DNA from: an uncultured Pelagibacteraceae bacterium
Lineage (GTDB): Bacteria > Pseudomonadota > Alphaproteobacteria > Pelagibacterales > Pelagibacteraceae
DNA length: 64,000 nucleotides
Direction: 5' to 3'
Assembly: GCA_902625715.1 (NCBI GenBank)
Contig: CACOCP010000004.1
Coordinates: forward strand, 1 to 64,000
Shown: positions 45,061 through 55,129 of the stretch, piece by piece
How positions within the stretch are numbered: position 1 is the stretch's first letter
How the letters are laid out: each line of letters opens with the position of its first letter
Translations under genes and position numbers: made by a program
The notes under the pieces: model-generated
What the model saw: only the letters and a program-made list of their open reading frames with translations
Database searches by the model: none
Told to the model about the DNA's origin: nothing

Positions 45061-46323
45061 CTAATCAATAGCCTTGAAACCAATATCTTTTCTAAAAAAT
45101 CCACCACCCCAATTTAAATACTTAATTTTATCAATTGCTGATTTTCTAGCCTCTAAATAACTATCTGAAATACTCACAAAATTTAATACCCTCCCACCAT
45201 TAGCAAATATTTTGTCATTTTTAGAAATTGTTCCTGCATGGAACATGAAATTATTTTTGTCATTCTTAATTTTATTAAGATTTTGTATTTCAATGTTTTT
45301 TTCGTAACTTTCTGGATAACCCTTTGAACATAAAACAATAGATAAACTTTTTTTATCTGACCAATCTACATTAGATTGATTTAATTTTTGTTCACAACAA
45401 GCATTAATTATATCAAAAAAATCTGATTTTAGTAATGGAAGAATAGTTTGACACTCTGGATCACCCATACGCACATTATACTCAATTAAAAATGGCTCAT
45501 TATTTTTAATCATTAAACCTGCGTAAAGAAATCCAATATATTCCTCTCCAAAATCTTTTATAGCTCTAAAAGTAGGTTCAATAATTTTATCAATAATTTT
45601 TTTTTCTAAATCTTTATTTATCAAAGCTGATGGAGAATAAGCGCCCATACCTCCAGTATTTTTTCCTGTATCATCTTCACCAACTCTTTTATGATCTTGT
45701 GCAGTGTTAAATTGTTTGAAACTTTTTCCATCTGAAATCACAAAAAAACTCATTTCTTCACCTTCAAGAAATTCTTCAATCACAATTTGATCAGCTTGTC
45801 CAAATTTTCCATTAAATATTTCTTTCACTGCTTCATTAGATTTTTCAAGATTTTCACAAATATAAACTCCTTTTCCTGCTGCAAGGCCATCTGCTTTAAT
45901 GACTATTGGAAATTTAACTTGGTTTAAATATTCAATAGATTCTTTCAAATTTTTTAAAATGTTAAATTTTGCTGTAGGTATATTATATTTTTTACAAACA
46001 TTTTTAGTAAACGTTTTTGATCCTTCAAATTGAGATAGCACTTTATTTGGTCCAAAAACTTTTATTTTTTTTCCTTGCAAAAAGTCAGCTATACCATCTA
46101 CTAAAGGTTTTTCAGGACCAACAACTACTAATTCAATTTTATTTTTCAAAATAAAATCATAAATGCTTTCAAAGTTTTCTAAATTTAAATTAACATTTTC
46201 AGCCAAATGACATGTACCAGCATTTCCTGGAATACAATAAATTTTAGTGGTTTTTTTTGATAATGATATTTGATTTACCAACGCGTGTTCTCTTCCACCA
46301 CTTCCAAGAATTGCAATTTTCAT
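45061..46323 (-). CDS. purD: Phosphoribosylamine-glycine ligase
   Basis: 420 residues starting at ATG 46323 (MKIAILGSGGREHALVN); an upstream in-frame start would add seven residues without precedent in the family. ATP-grasp motifs: FPIVIKADGLAAGKGVYIC, EEFLEGEEMSFFVISDGK, TGGMGAYSPSALI and LIEYNVRMGDPECQ. Second step of purine biosynthesis. It diverges from the DUF2093 gene 23 bases away. Confidence 0.97.
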   Translation of the reverse strand: MKIAILGSGGREHALVNQISLSKKTTKIYCIPGNAGTCHLAENVNLNLENFESIYDFILKNKIELVVVGPEKPLVDGIADFLQGKKIKVFGPNKVLSQFEGSKTFTKNVCKKYNIPTAKFNILKNLKESIEYLNQVKFPIVIKADGLAAGKGVYICENLEKSNEAVKEIFNGKFGQADQIVIEEFLEGEEMSFFVISDGKSFKQFNTAQDHKRVGEDDTGKNTGGMGAYSPSALINKDLEKKIIDKIIEPTFRAIKDFGEEYIGFLYAGLMIKNNEPFLIEYNVRMGDPECQTILPLLKSDFFDIINACCEQKLNQSNVDWSDKKSLSIVLCSKGYPESYEKNIEIQNLNKIKNDKNNFMFHAGTISKNDKIFANGGRVLNFVSISDSYLEARKSAIDKIKYLNWGGGFFRKDIGFKAID

Positions 46324-46346
46324 ATAGATATTTATATATCTCAATA

Positions 46347-46544
46347 ATGCAAAATAAGTTAGCTAAATTAAAATACCTTCCAAATAATTTTGAGATTATT
46401 GAGGAAGGCGACCATGTAATATGTTCTATATCTGGAAAGAAAATTCTTTTAGAAAATTTGACTTATTGGAATGTTGAAGAGCAAGAAGCATATTTTTCTT
46501 ATAAAGAGGCTGCAGCTAAAAGAAATACTTTAAAAAAATCTTAA
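46347..46544 (+). CDS. DUF2093 family protein
   Basis: 65 residues from ATG 46347; a longer in-frame extension upstream overlaps purD antisense and is not used. MQNKLAKLKYLPNNFEIIEEG, then GDHVICSISGKKILLENLTYW and SYKEAAAKR, correspond to DUF2093, a small alphaproteobacterial family of unknown role. It sits between purD and the lipid A genes, with only one base to the next (convergent) gene. Confidence 0.85.
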   Translation: MQNKLAKLKYLPNNFEIIEEGDHVICSISGKKILLENLTYWNVEEQEAYFSYKEAAAKRNTLKKS

Positions 46545-46545
46545 T

Positions 46546-47406
46546 TTACTTTTTCCATCTGTCGTGGGTCCAAATCCATTGGAGTGGATTTTTTACTATC
46601 ATTTGCTCGAGCACAGTGTTTAAAAACTGAGTAATTTCCTCAATAGTTTTACTTTCACCTACTTTAATGGGTTTGGAAACGTACATTTTAAAATGAAATT
46701 TGCTTCTTCTTTCTATATAGATTGGAACTAGATCACATTTATATTTTTTAACCAATTGCGCTGGGATAGTAGTTGTAGTTGCTAAACTACCAAAAAAATT
46801 TACTTTAGATCCTTCTCGAACTCTTTGGTCAATCATCAATGCAATAGACGACCCTTTCTTTAGATTTTCAATTATTTCCCTTGTTCCTGAACGTCCTTTT
46901 TTAATTTGTTTTTTACAAATATATTTAATTCGAATTTTTTCCATAGTTTTATTAAGGAAAATATTATTTAACGGTCGATAAATAGCAGATAAATCAATCC
47001 CATATTTTTCAATAATCATTGCCATCAATTCAAAATTATTAAAATGTCCAGATATGAAAACAACTTTTTTGTTTTTTAATTTAATTTCATCGAGGTACTG
47101 TTTTCCATCTACTTGGATATACTTTTCAAGTTTACCATTTCTAAAGTTTTTAATGAAAGGATATTCAGCAAAAATTCTTCCATAATTTCCAAATATTTCA
47201 TCCGTAGATTGTTCATGAGTTTTTTTTAATGAGATATTAGATTTTTTTAAATTATCTATAACTAAACTTTTAGATCTAAATAATGGTCCAAATGTTTTTC
47301 CAATAAAAAATCCAAAGTTTGAAGCCAATTTGTATCCCAAGATTTTAAATATGATTAACAATAAAGAAACTAAAACAAATTCAAAAAAATAAATTACGGT
47401 TTTCAT
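46546..47406 (-). CDS. lpxL: Lipid A biosynthesis lauroyl/myristoyl acyltransferase
   Basis: 286 residues, one N-terminal membrane helix. The acyltransferase motif FISGHFNNFELMAM (H-x4-E), IYRPLNNIFLNK, the block LKKGSSIALMIDQRVREGSK and a closing NPLQWIWTHDRWKK are typical of the LpxL/LpxM (HtrB) family. Adds a secondary acyl chain to Kdo-lipid A at the inner membrane. Last gene of the block msbA-waaA-lpxK-lpxL; overlaps lpxK by four bases. Confidence 0.92.
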   Translation of the reverse strand: MKTVIYFFEFVLVSLLLIIFKILGYKLASNFGFFIGKTFGPLFRSKSLVIDNLKKSNISLKKTHEQSTDEIFGNYGRIFAEYPFIKNFRNGKLEKYIQVDGKQYLDEIKLKNKKVVFISGHFNNFELMAMIIEKYGIDLSAIYRPLNNIFLNKTMEKIRIKYICKKQIKKGRSGTREIIENLKKGSSIALMIDQRVREGSKVNFFGSLATTTTIPAQLVKKYKCDLVPIYIERRSKFHFKMYVSKPIKVGESKTIEEITQFLNTVLEQMIVKNPLQWIWTHDRWKK

Positions 47407-48326
47407 AAATTTTTGTTTAAAAAAATCTCAAACTTTTTTTGATTTAAGATTTTTAGATCAACTTTAATAAATTTTATATTTTTTTTTTTAGAATTATCTA
47501 GTCTTAAATAATCTTTTTCAGAAGTAACTATTTCCAATCTTTTTTCTTTTGCAATACTTTTAATTTCATTAATGTCTTTATTAGAAAAATTATAATGATC
47601 AGCGAAAAATCTTTTTTCTTTAATTTTAAATTTGTACTTAATTAAAGTTTTTTCAAATTCTTCAGGATTACCTAGACCACAAAAAATTAGGTAATTTTTT
47701 TTTAAATTAAAAGATTTTAAATTTGTTGGTTTATACTTTGCATAAAAAATTTTAATATTTTTATTAATTTTTTTAATTTTATTTTGAAATTTAATATTTT
47801 TTTTCTCTCCATTCAAAAATACAGCATCATAGTTTCTAATCTCAAATAAGCTCTCTCGTAAAGGTCCCGCAGGTATTAAAAAACCATTTCCAATGGTATG
47901 AGTACTATTAAAACAAGCAATTGATAAATCGTAATTTATCTTCTTTTCTTGCAAGCCATCATCACAAATTGCGATATCGAAATTTTTATTTTCGGCAGTT
48001 TTAATAGCTATATCTCTATTTTTAAAACATAGTAAATTTCCATTTTTTTTTAAAATTTTTTGTTCGTCTTTTTGATCGAGATAGTTTTTTTTTATAATTG
48101 TGGTTTTATATTTTTTTTTTAAAATATTATTAATTTTAATAACCAATGGTGTTTTGCCTGTCCCACCTAAATATATATTACCAACACATATAGTTTTAAC
48201 TTTAAATTTCACCTTTGGTGATAATTTTTTCAAATTATTAAATAAAAACGTAAAGAAGGTTAATGGAAGAAGAATAAGTGAAATTAAATTAACAGTATCA
48301 AGATAAATTGGTCTCTTAATTTTCAT
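47403..48326 (-). CDS. lpxK: Tetraacyldisaccharide 4'-kinase
   Basis: 307 residues. The P-loop GNIYLGGTGKTPLVIK is close to residue 50 and the IAICDDGLQEKKI motif follows; LRESLFEIRNYDAV and FADHYNFSNKDIN are LpxK hallmarks. Phosphorylates the 4'-position of the lipid A disaccharide. Slightly short relative to E. coli (328). Overlaps lpxL and touches waaA by one base, so translation is coupled. Confidence 0.93.
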   Translation of the reverse strand: MKIKRPIYLDTVNLISLILLPLTFFTFLFNNLKKLSPKVKFKVKTICVGNIYLGGTGKTPLVIKINNILKKKYKTTIIKKNYLDQKDEQKILKKNGNLLCFKNRDIAIKTAENKNFDIAICDDGLQEKKINYDLSIACFNSTHTIGNGFLIPAGPLRESLFEIRNYDAVFLNGEKKNIKFQNKIKKINKNIKIFYAKYKPTNLKSFNLKKNYLIFCGLGNPEEFEKTLIKYKFKIKEKRFFADHYNFSNKDINEIKSIAKEKRLEIVTSEKDYLRLDNSKKKNIKFIKVDLKILNQKKFEIFLNKNL

Positions 48327-49555
48327 TATATAAATTTATCTATTTCATAAATATTATTTTTAAGAACTCTTTTACCCATTTCGTCTATTTTTTTTAATAT
48401 TTTTTTTGAATGATTGTAATTAATTTTTTTTTTAATTAATTCGCAAACATTATTTAAACTTTTTACTTTGCTTGCAATTTTAAGATTTAATAACAAATCA
48501 TATACCTCTTTAAAATTATGAACAAATGGCCCAAAAATAATATAATTTTTTCCCCTTACAGGCTCTAAAGGATTTTGACCTCCATGATTAATTAAAGATC
48601 CTCCAACAAAACATAAATTAGATATTTCATAAAATTTACGAGCTTCTCCATATGTATCAGCAATATATATATCTGTGGATTTACTTATTTTATTTCTAGA
48701 TGATCTTGTAATTACATTTAATTGTTTGCTTTCTAAAAGTCTAACTATTCTATCAGTTCTATAGACATATCTTGGAATTATTACTGTAAGCAAATTATTA
48801 ATACTTTTTTTAACTTTTTTATGAGCCTCAGAAATTAAATCCTCTTCATTGTCATGAGTACTAGCGCAACAAAAAATTTTTCTATCTCTAATTATCTTCT
48901 TAACATCAGAATTTGCCTTTGTTTTTTTTTCTCCAAAGTATTTTAGGTTTCCTGCAATTTTTATATTTTTTACTCCAAGCTTACTCAAATAAATTTTTGA
49001 CTCTTTATTCTGTGGAAGTGCCAAAGTAATACTACTAAAGATTTTTTTTGCAAAATTTGGAAATCTTAACCATCTTTTATAACTTTTTGGTGTAATTCTT
49101 CCATTAATTAAAACTATGGGTATATTTTTTCTTTTTAGATTTTCAATCATGTTTGGCCATATTTCTGAATCTATAAAAATCGCCACTTTTGGCCTCCAAA
49201 ATTCCAAAAATTTATTTGTCAAATAATTTTCATCTATTGGAAAATATACGTGTTCAGTTTTTCTAAATTTTATTTTTTTAATAACTGATGCAGAACTTGT
49301 AGTGGTAGATGTGAGTAAAATTTTTTGGACTTTATTGTTTTTTTCTAAAATTTTAATTATAGGGAGAATACTCATAATTTCCCCAACACTTGCTCCATGA
49401 AACCAAATTGTTTGGTTTTTATTATATTTTTTATAGATACAAAATTTTTCAAGAAATCTATTAAAATCCTCTTTTCCGATTATAATTCTTACAGCAAATA
49501 TTATTGGTGAAAATAATAAAAAAGTTATTGCTAAAATTTCGTAAAAAAAAAACAT
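48326..49555 (-). CDS. waaA: 3-deoxy-D-manno-octulosonic acid (Kdo) transferase
   Basis: 409 residues. One N-terminal membrane anchor, then the GT30 domain: IWFHGASVGEIMSILPII, LLTSTTTSSASVIKK, FIDSEIWPNMIENLKRKNIP and the nucleotide-sugar end with GGSLINHGGQNPLEP. Attaches Kdo to lipid IVA. Short, densely packed cluster with lpxK and msbA, separated by shared stop/start bases. Confidence 0.94.
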   Translation of the reverse strand: MFFFYEILAITFLLFSPIIFAVRIIIGKEDFNRFLEKFCIYKKYNKNQTIWFHGASVGEIMSILPIIKILEKNNKVQKILLTSTTTSSASVIKKIKFRKTEHVYFPIDENYLTNKFLEFWRPKVAIFIDSEIWPNMIENLKRKNIPIVLINGRITPKSYKRWLRFPNFAKKIFSSITLALPQNKESKIYLSKLGVKNIKIAGNLKYFGEKKTKANSDVKKIIRDRKIFCCASTHDNEEDLISEAHKKVKKSINNLLTVIIPRYVYRTDRIVRLLESKQLNVITRSSRNKISKSTDIYIADTYGEARKFYEISNLCFVGGSLINHGGQNPLEPVRGKNYIIFGPFVHNFKEVYDLLLNLKIASKVKSLNNVCELIKKKINYNHSKKILKKIDEMGKRVLKNNIYEIDKFI

Positions 49556-51297
49556 TAGTTTTCTTTAATTTGTCGATTATAAAAATTTTGATAAATCTCA
49601 GAATGTTTAAGTAAATCATTATGTTTACCTTGATCTATAACTTTTCCTTTATCAAGAACATAAATAATATTTGAATTTAGAATTGTTGAAAGCCTATGGG
49701 CAATTACAATAGTTGTCTTATTTGAAACTAATTTTTCTAATGCCTTTTGAATTTTTTCTTCAGTTTCAGAATCTAATGAAGATGTTGCTTCATCTAAAAG
49801 AATAATTTTGCTATTTTTTAAAAAAGCTCTCGCAATTGAGAGTCTTTGTTTTTCACCACCGGATAATTTAATTCCATTTTCACCAATTTTAGTCTCAAAT
49901 TTATTTTCAAGTTTGTTTATAAAGTCAGTGCACATTGCCATATCAGCAGCTTTAAATATTTCATCATTTGAAGCATTAGGTTTTGCGTATTTGATATTAT
50001 TTAAAACTGTATCGTCAAATAAAGTGGTGTTTTGATCGACGATTGAAATTTCTTTTCTAAGAGAGGAGAGTTTTACCTCTTGTATGTTTTGACCATCTAC
50101 CTCAACTTTTCCAGAAATAGGATCATATATTCTCGGTATAAGGCTTAATAAAGTAGACTTTCCAGAACCACTATGACCAACAAGCGCTGTCATCTTATTT
50201 CCAGCAATATTTATATTTATATCTTTCAGTACACGGTTATCTAAATTACTTTCATAATTAAAATTTACGTTAATAAAATTAATTGAGCCCTCATTTAATT
50301 TCAGTTCTCCTAAACTTTCATTAGATGAAATATTATTTTTAGTATCTATTATTGGTATAATTCTTTTACCAGCAGATAAACCTTGAAAAATTCCTACATT
50401 AATAGTCGCTAAAGATTTTACAGGTTGGTAAGCTAACATCATTGCCGCGAGAAAAGAAAAAAAATTATTAATATTGAGTTGTCCACTCATAATAAGTTTT
50501 CCAGAGCAGAAGATTAAAATTGCTATCATTATACCAGTTAGTATTTCCATTATTGGAGTAGCTCTTATAAATACAGTTGCTATCTTGATAGATTTCTTCT
50601 TAAGATCATCAACAAATTTTTCAGACCTCTTATTTTCAAAATTTTCTCTTTGAAAAATTTTTATAACTTTATGATTTTTAAATAAGTCAATTAAGTATTT
50701 ATTTAAGTCACCTGATTTTTCTTGTGCTTCTGTTGCAACTTTTCCCATTCGTCTCCCAAGTTTTTTTGCTGTAATCGAAGCAATTGGGATCATTATTATA
50801 GCTATTAGTGACAATCTCCAGTTCTGTAGAAACATTACTGTTAATAGACCAATAAGAGTTAAACCATCTTTAAAAAAACTCAAAAATGAATTGCTCAACA
50901 TTCCAGTAATTTGATTTACATCAAAATTTAAATTTGAAATATATTTTCCAGAATGTTTATTCTCAATTTGTTGAGTATCTGCTTTAATAAAGGATGAAAG
51001 CATATCAATTTGAATTTTTTTCTTAACTTCTTCAGCAACATTTATCATTATTACTTTTGCCATATACAATGAAATTCCTTTAGTAGAAAAAGCTAAAACA
51101 ATTAAAATAGGAATTACAAATATTAAAGTTTGATCCTGATTAATAAAAATTTTCTCTATTGCAGGATCTAAAAGCCAAGCAGTTGCAGATGTACTTCCTG
51201 CAACCAAGATAGAGAAAAATACAGCTAACAAAATTTTAATAATAAAAATTTTCGTATAGTCGTTGTATAATCTTTTTAAGATCTCTAAGTTAGTCAT
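49555..51297 (-). CDS. msbA: Lipid A export ABC transporter MsbA
   Basis: 580 residues, half-transporter: six membrane helices in the first 320 residues, then an ATPase domain with Walker A GHSGSGKST, signature LSGGEKQRLSIARA, Walker B IILLDEATSSLD and the switch His in VIAHRLST. Genomic position in front of waaA-lpxK-lpxL supports lipid A flippase function over other drug exporters of the same family. Confidence 0.93.
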   Translation of the reverse strand: MTNLEILKRLYNDYTKIFIIKILLAVFFSILVAGSTSATAWLLDPAIEKIFINQDQTLIFVIPILIVLAFSTKGISLYMAKVIMINVAEEVKKKIQIDMLSSFIKADTQQIENKHSGKYISNLNFDVNQITGMLSNSFLSFFKDGLTLIGLLTVMFLQNWRLSLIAIIMIPIASITAKKLGRRMGKVATEAQEKSGDLNKYLIDLFKNHKVIKIFQRENFENKRSEKFVDDLKKKSIKIATVFIRATPIMEILTGIMIAILIFCSGKLIMSGQLNINNFFSFLAAMMLAYQPVKSLATINVGIFQGLSAGKRIIPIIDTKNNISSNESLGELKLNEGSINFINVNFNYESNLDNRVLKDININIAGNKMTALVGHSGSGKSTLLSLIPRIYDPISGKVEVDGQNIQEVKLSSLRKEISIVDQNTTLFDDTVLNNIKYAKPNASNDEIFKAADMAMCTDFINKLENKFETKIGENGIKLSGGEKQRLSIARAFLKNSKIILLDEATSSLDSETEEKIQKALEKLVSNKTTIVIAHRLSTILNSNIIYVLDKGKVIDQGKHNDLLKHSEIYQNFYNRQIKEN

Positions 51298-51300
51298 GAA

Positions 51301-52167
51301 TTATAAAAGTTTCCCAATTAAAATATTGATAAATATTAACAAACCTAAAAAATTATTACTTTTAAATTTAAACAAACAGTCTAATGGTTCTCTTACATTA
51401 AGTTTGTATATTTGAAAAAAAATCAAATGCCCAATAGGCAAAAATAAAAATAAAAAATAAAAATAATTAAAATTCATTAAAAGGCCTACTAAGATTAGAG
51501 CTCCAATAAAGATCAAATAACAAAAAGAAATAAATTTCTTTGGATCATTTTTAAATTTAATTGAAGTAGATTTAACTCCTATAATTTCATCATCTTTTAT
51601 ATCTTGGTATCCATAAATAGTGTCGTATCCCAGTGTCCAAAATATGGCTCCAAAATAGAAAATAATTGGAAGTATTGAGATTTCGTTAGTGACAGAAATC
51701 CATGCCAATACAAGACCATAATTGAAAGTAATTCCAAGAAACAATTGTGGCCAATATGTAAATCTTTTCATTAGAGGATAAGAGAATGCAAGTGGCATCG
51801 ATAATAGTGCCATCCAAATTGTAAAAAAATTAAAATTAATTAAAACTAAAAAAGCAATCCCACATAGTATAAATGAATAAAAACTTGCTAGTTTTACAGA
51901 TACTTTACCTGAAGCAATGGGTCTATTTTTTGTTCTTTCAACAAGTTTATCAAAATTTTTATCCGTTATATCATTTACTATACAGCCAGCCGATCTCATT
52001 AACACAGCTCCAAGAAAGAAAAGCAGGATATAAAAAAAATATGTTTCAAGTTCACTAGTAAATTCATAGGCAATTGTAAGACCCCAAATACAAGGCCAAA
52101 AAAGAAGCATGTAGCCTATAGGCTTATTCAATCTTGTAAGTTCAATAAATAATTTAAGGTTTAACAT
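51301..52167 (-). CDS. ubiA: 4-hydroxybenzoate polyprenyltransferase
   Basis: 288 residues from ATG 52167 (a TTG seven codons upstream is possible). Integral membrane prenyltransferase with eight or nine helices and both aspartate motifs: NDITDKNFDKLVERTKNRPIASGKV and DTIYGYQDIKDDEIIG, each in part. Prenylates 4-hydroxybenzoate for ubiquinone synthesis. Starts LNKPIGYMLLFWPCIWGL, characteristic of UbiA. Upstream of msbA by three bases, so probably part of the same transcript. Confidence 0.94.
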   Translation of the reverse strand: MLNLKLFIELTRLNKPIGYMLLFWPCIWGLTIAYEFTSELETYFFYILLFFLGAVLMRSAGCIVNDITDKNFDKLVERTKNRPIASGKVSVKLASFYSFILCGIAFLVLINFNFFTIWMALLSMPLAFSYPLMKRFTYWPQLFLGITFNYGLVLAWISVTNEISILPIIFYFGAIFWTLGYDTIYGYQDIKDDEIIGVKSTSIKFKNDPKKFISFCYLIFIGALILVGLLMNFNYFYFLFLFLPIGHLIFFQIYKLNVREPLDCLFKFKSNNFLGLLIFINILIGKLL

Positions 52168-52217
52168 TAATTTACTTGTAAATAACAAAGGCTAGTTTCA
52201 TAATCAATTCGATTCGA

Positions 52218-52622
52218 ATGAATATAGATTATACAGTTACAGCTTTAATGTTTCCTGCAATTCCCCTTTTAATGGGGGTTTACAGTAACAGATTTCATAC
52301 TTTAAGCAGGTTGATTAGAGAACTTCATGACGAACATGTATATGAAAAACATATTCCCGCAGAATGGAAAAAACAATTTATTAACTTGAGTAGAAGAATT
52401 TCAATTTTAAGGTGGACTATAATGTTTGCTGCCTTTGGATTTTTATTTAATATGCTTACAGTTTTTGCTCTTTACTTAAATGAATTATTTTTAGCGAGAG
52501 TAATTTTTGGTTCGTGCTGTTTATCAATGATTATATCTATTATTTTCTTTATAAGAGAAATTCAAATATCTACAAATGCACTCAATTTGCACATGTCTGA
52601 CATGGATGTAAAAATAGATTAA
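52218..52622 (+). CDS. DUF2721 membrane protein
   Basis: 134 residues, three hydrophobic segments (about 7-22, 66-90, 94-112). MFPAIPLLMGVYSNRFHTLSRLIRELHDE and the RRISILRWTIMFAAF stretch match DUF2721, whose function is unknown. Divergent from ubiA, convergent with the quinone oxidoreductase (four-base TTAA stop overlap). Confidence 0.75.
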   Translation: MNIDYTVTALMFPAIPLLMGVYSNRFHTLSRLIRELHDEHVYEKHIPAEWKKQFINLSRRISILRWTIMFAAFGFLFNMLTVFALYLNELFLARVIFGSCCLSMIISIIFFIREIQISTNALNLHMSDMDVKID

Positions 52623-53593
52623 TTTGGTAAAATTATTGCAGGACCAAGTAATTTTCTTCCCTCAAGATCTTCATGAGCTTTTCTAACTTCATCTAAAGAA
52701 TACTTTTTCGAAATTTCAACTTTAAATTTACCTTTAGATATTGCTTCAAAAACTTTTTTAGCTGCTTCTTCAAGTTCTTTTCTTATGATCGTGTAATGAG
52801 CGATTGAGGGTCTAGTAAAAAAAAGACCTTTTGCATTTATATGTTTTTTTATATCTAATGTATTAACGTAACCAGATGCATTTCCAAAAGCCACCATCAT
52901 CCCTCTTACTTTTAAAACTTCTATTGAACCTTCAAATGTTTTTGCTCCTACTCCATCATAAACTACATCAAGTCCGTTTTTTCCTACAATTTTTTCAATT
53001 TCCTCAACAAAGTTTTTTTCATTATAGTTTATAACATGGTGGCATCCGTTCTTTTTCGCTATTTCTATTTTTTCATCTGAACCGACCGTCCCTATTATTT
53101 CAGCACCAAGCGCATTGGCCCATGGGCAGAAAATTTGACCAAGTGCCCCTGCAGCTGCATGATATAAAATTTTATCTCCTTTTTTAACTTGATAAGTTCT
53201 GTGCAATAAATATTCGGCTGTTATACCTTTTAAAGTAATACACGATGCAACTTCATCAGATATATTATCTGGAACCTTTACTAACTTGTCTTCAGGTATT
53301 ATTTGTTTTTCAGAATAAGTTCCAATTGGCATGGAAGCACGAGTTACTCTATCCCCAACTTTAAATAATTTAACTTCAGATCCTACTTCTTCGATAATAC
53401 TACAAGCTTCAAGTCCAATACCACTTGGCAACGGGATGGGATAAAGACCTGAACGGTGGTATGTATCAATATAATTTATACCAATCGATAAATTTTTAAC
53501 TAACACTTCATTCTGGCCAGGTTTTCCAATATCAGAATTCTTTACTTCCAATACTTCGGGTCCACCAAATTCTTTTATTTCAATTTTTTTCAT
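52619..53593 (-). CDS. qor: NADPH:quinone oxidoreductase (zinc-free MDR family)
   Basis: 324 residues, quinone-oxidoreductase branch of the medium-chain dehydrogenases: GINYIDTYHRSGLYP, GLEACSIIEEVG, the catalytic segment SCITLKGITAEYLLHRTY and the cofactor loop HAAAGALGQIFCPWANALGA. No structural-zinc cysteines. Reduces quinones with NADPH. Overlaps the pirin gene start by four bases (same strand), and follows pirin and a haloacid-type phosphatase. Confidence 0.93.
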   Translation of the reverse strand: MKKIEIKEFGGPEVLEVKNSDIGKPGQNEVLVKNLSIGINYIDTYHRSGLYPIPLPSGIGLEACSIIEEVGSEVKLFKVGDRVTRASMPIGTYSEKQIIPEDKLVKVPDNISDEVASCITLKGITAEYLLHRTYQVKKGDKILYHAAAGALGQIFCPWANALGAEIIGTVGSDEKIEIAKKNGCHHVINYNEKNFVEEIEKIVGKNGLDVVYDGVGAKTFEGSIEVLKVRGMMVAFGNASGYVNTLDIKKHINAKGLFFTRPSIAHYTIIRKELEEAAKKVFEAISKGKFKVEISKKYSLDEVRKAHEDLEGRKLLGPAIILPN

Positions 53594-54429
53594 TGTTTTA
53601 CAAAATTTCCATTATGATAATCGTCAATAGCTTGAAGTATTTCCTGTTTTGTATTCATTACAAACGGTCCACCTCTTGCAATTTGTTCACCAATTGGTTT
53701 TCCAGATATTAATAAAAATTTAGCCTCAGTCAAAGAAGTTACTTTTAGTTTTTCACCATTAGTTAAAAGAATTAAGGTAGAGTCTTTGACTTCATCATGT
53801 TTTTTTTCTCCAATTTTTATTTCACCCTCAATTAAATAAATAAAGCTATTGTGTGAGGAGGGTATTTCAAAATTAAATTCCTTATCTTTTTTGAGTTCAA
53901 CATCAAAATAAACAGGTTCTACATTATGCTTTTTAATTGGTCCCTCTGCTTTTTGAAATTTTCCGGCAATAACTTTTATTTGCTTATCATTATCTTTATG
54001 CACGCTCATTTTGTCAGCATCAATATAATGATATTCAGGTTTATCCATTTTCATACTCGCTGGCATGTTTATCCATAATTGAAAACCATGAAGTTTCCCC
54101 TCTTTCATTGCTGGCATTTCTGAATGAATAATGCCACTTCCTGTTTTCATCCACTGAACATCTCCCGCTGTCATTCTTCCCTGCCCACCAGTACTATCTT
54201 TATGTTCAAAATCTCCCGCTAACATGTAAGTTACTGTTTCAATACCTCTATGAGGATGGGGTGGAAAGCCTGCAATATAATCTTCACTATTTTCTGATCC
54301 AAACTCATCCAACATTAAAAATGGATCAAAATAATTTGGTTCAACTCCGATACTTCTTTTTAATTTTACTCCAGCACCATCTGATGCCGATATAGGTTCA
54401 ATAACTTTTTCAACTTCTATTGGTTTCAT
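53590..54429 (-). CDS. Pirin family protein
   Basis: 279 residues, two cupin domains. N-terminal metal site: PHPHRGIETVTYMLAG, FEHKDSTGGQGRM and QWMKTGSGIIHSEMP supply the His/Glu ligands. C-terminal domain contains RGGPFVMNTKQEI, the closing signature of pirins. Some pirins act as quercetinases, others as redox-sensitive regulators; the role here is unknown. Coupled to qor. Confidence 0.92.
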   Translation of the reverse strand: MKPIEVEKVIEPISASDGAGVKLKRSIGVEPNYFDPFLMLDEFGSENSEDYIAGFPPHPHRGIETVTYMLAGDFEHKDSTGGQGRMTAGDVQWMKTGSGIIHSEMPAMKEGKLHGFQLWINMPASMKMDKPEYHYIDADKMSVHKDNDKQIKVIAGKFQKAEGPIKKHNVEPVYFDVELKKDKEFNFEIPSSHNSFIYLIEGEIKIGEKKHDEVKDSTLILLTNGEKLKVTSLTEAKFLLISGKPIGEQIARGGPFVMNTKQEILQAIDDYHNGNFVKQ

Positions 54430-54449
54430 TCAATTGATATATACGTTAA

Positions 54450-55112
54450 CTATATAATTTCAAGTAACTCACTTAAATCATGAATTTCATTTAATGGTTG
54501 ATAATCAAGATTATCAAATATATTTTTATTCCTGTTTACCCAAACAGAATTATACCCATAATTTCCACCCCCAGAAACATCCCATGTATTTGCACTTAAA
54601 AATAAAACTTCATCCTTTTTAATTTTATATTTATTTACAGGTAGGTCATAAACTTTTGAATCTGGTTTAAAAATTCCCACTTCTTCAATTGAAAAAATAT
54701 CATCAAAAATATTTTCTAAATTATTATTTTTGACCAGATTTTCCAACAAACTAGGAGTACCATTAGAAAGAATTGCTAACTTTAAATCTCTATTTTTCAA
54801 TTTTTTTAAAGTTTCTTTCACTTCAGAAAAAGGGGAGAGCACTTTGTACAAATCTAATAAATCATTTCTCATGGAGTTATCAATTTTGAAAAATTTCATT
54901 GACTTATCTAAACTGTCTTCAGTAATTTTCCAAAAATCTTTGTGTCTATTCATTAAACTCCTTAGCCAAGTATATTCTAGTTGTGTTGTTCTCCAATAAT
55001 TTGCAAAATTTTCCCATTTATCTCCAATTTTCCCTTTACATTTTTCCGCAGCAGAATTGACGTCAAATAAAGTTCCATAAACATCAAATATTATTGCTTT
55101 AATATTTTTCAT
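54450..55112 (-). CDS. (S)-2-haloacid dehalogenase type II family HAD hydrolase
   Basis: 220 residues. FDVYGTLFDVNSAAEKC carries the nucleophilic Asp, LRSLMNRHKDFW the subfamily cap, LAILSNGTPSLLENLV motif II, and FLSANTWDVSGGGNYGYN the W-D-V-x-G-A-like motif unique to L-2-haloacid dehalogenases. Predicted to hydrolyse 2-haloalkanoates or similar 2-substituted acids; natural substrate unknown. In a run with pirin and qor. Confidence 0.9.
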   Translation of the reverse strand: MKNIKAIIFDVYGTLFDVNSAAEKCKGKIGDKWENFANYWRTTQLEYTWLRSLMNRHKDFWKITEDSLDKSMKFFKIDNSMRNDLLDLYKVLSPFSEVKETLKKLKNRDLKLAILSNGTPSLLENLVKNNNLENIFDDIFSIEEVGIFKPDSKVYDLPVNKYKIKKDEVLFLSANTWDVSGGGNYGYNSVWVNRNKNIFDNLDYQPLNEIHDLSELLEII

Positions 55113-55129
55113 AATTTAATTTAAATATA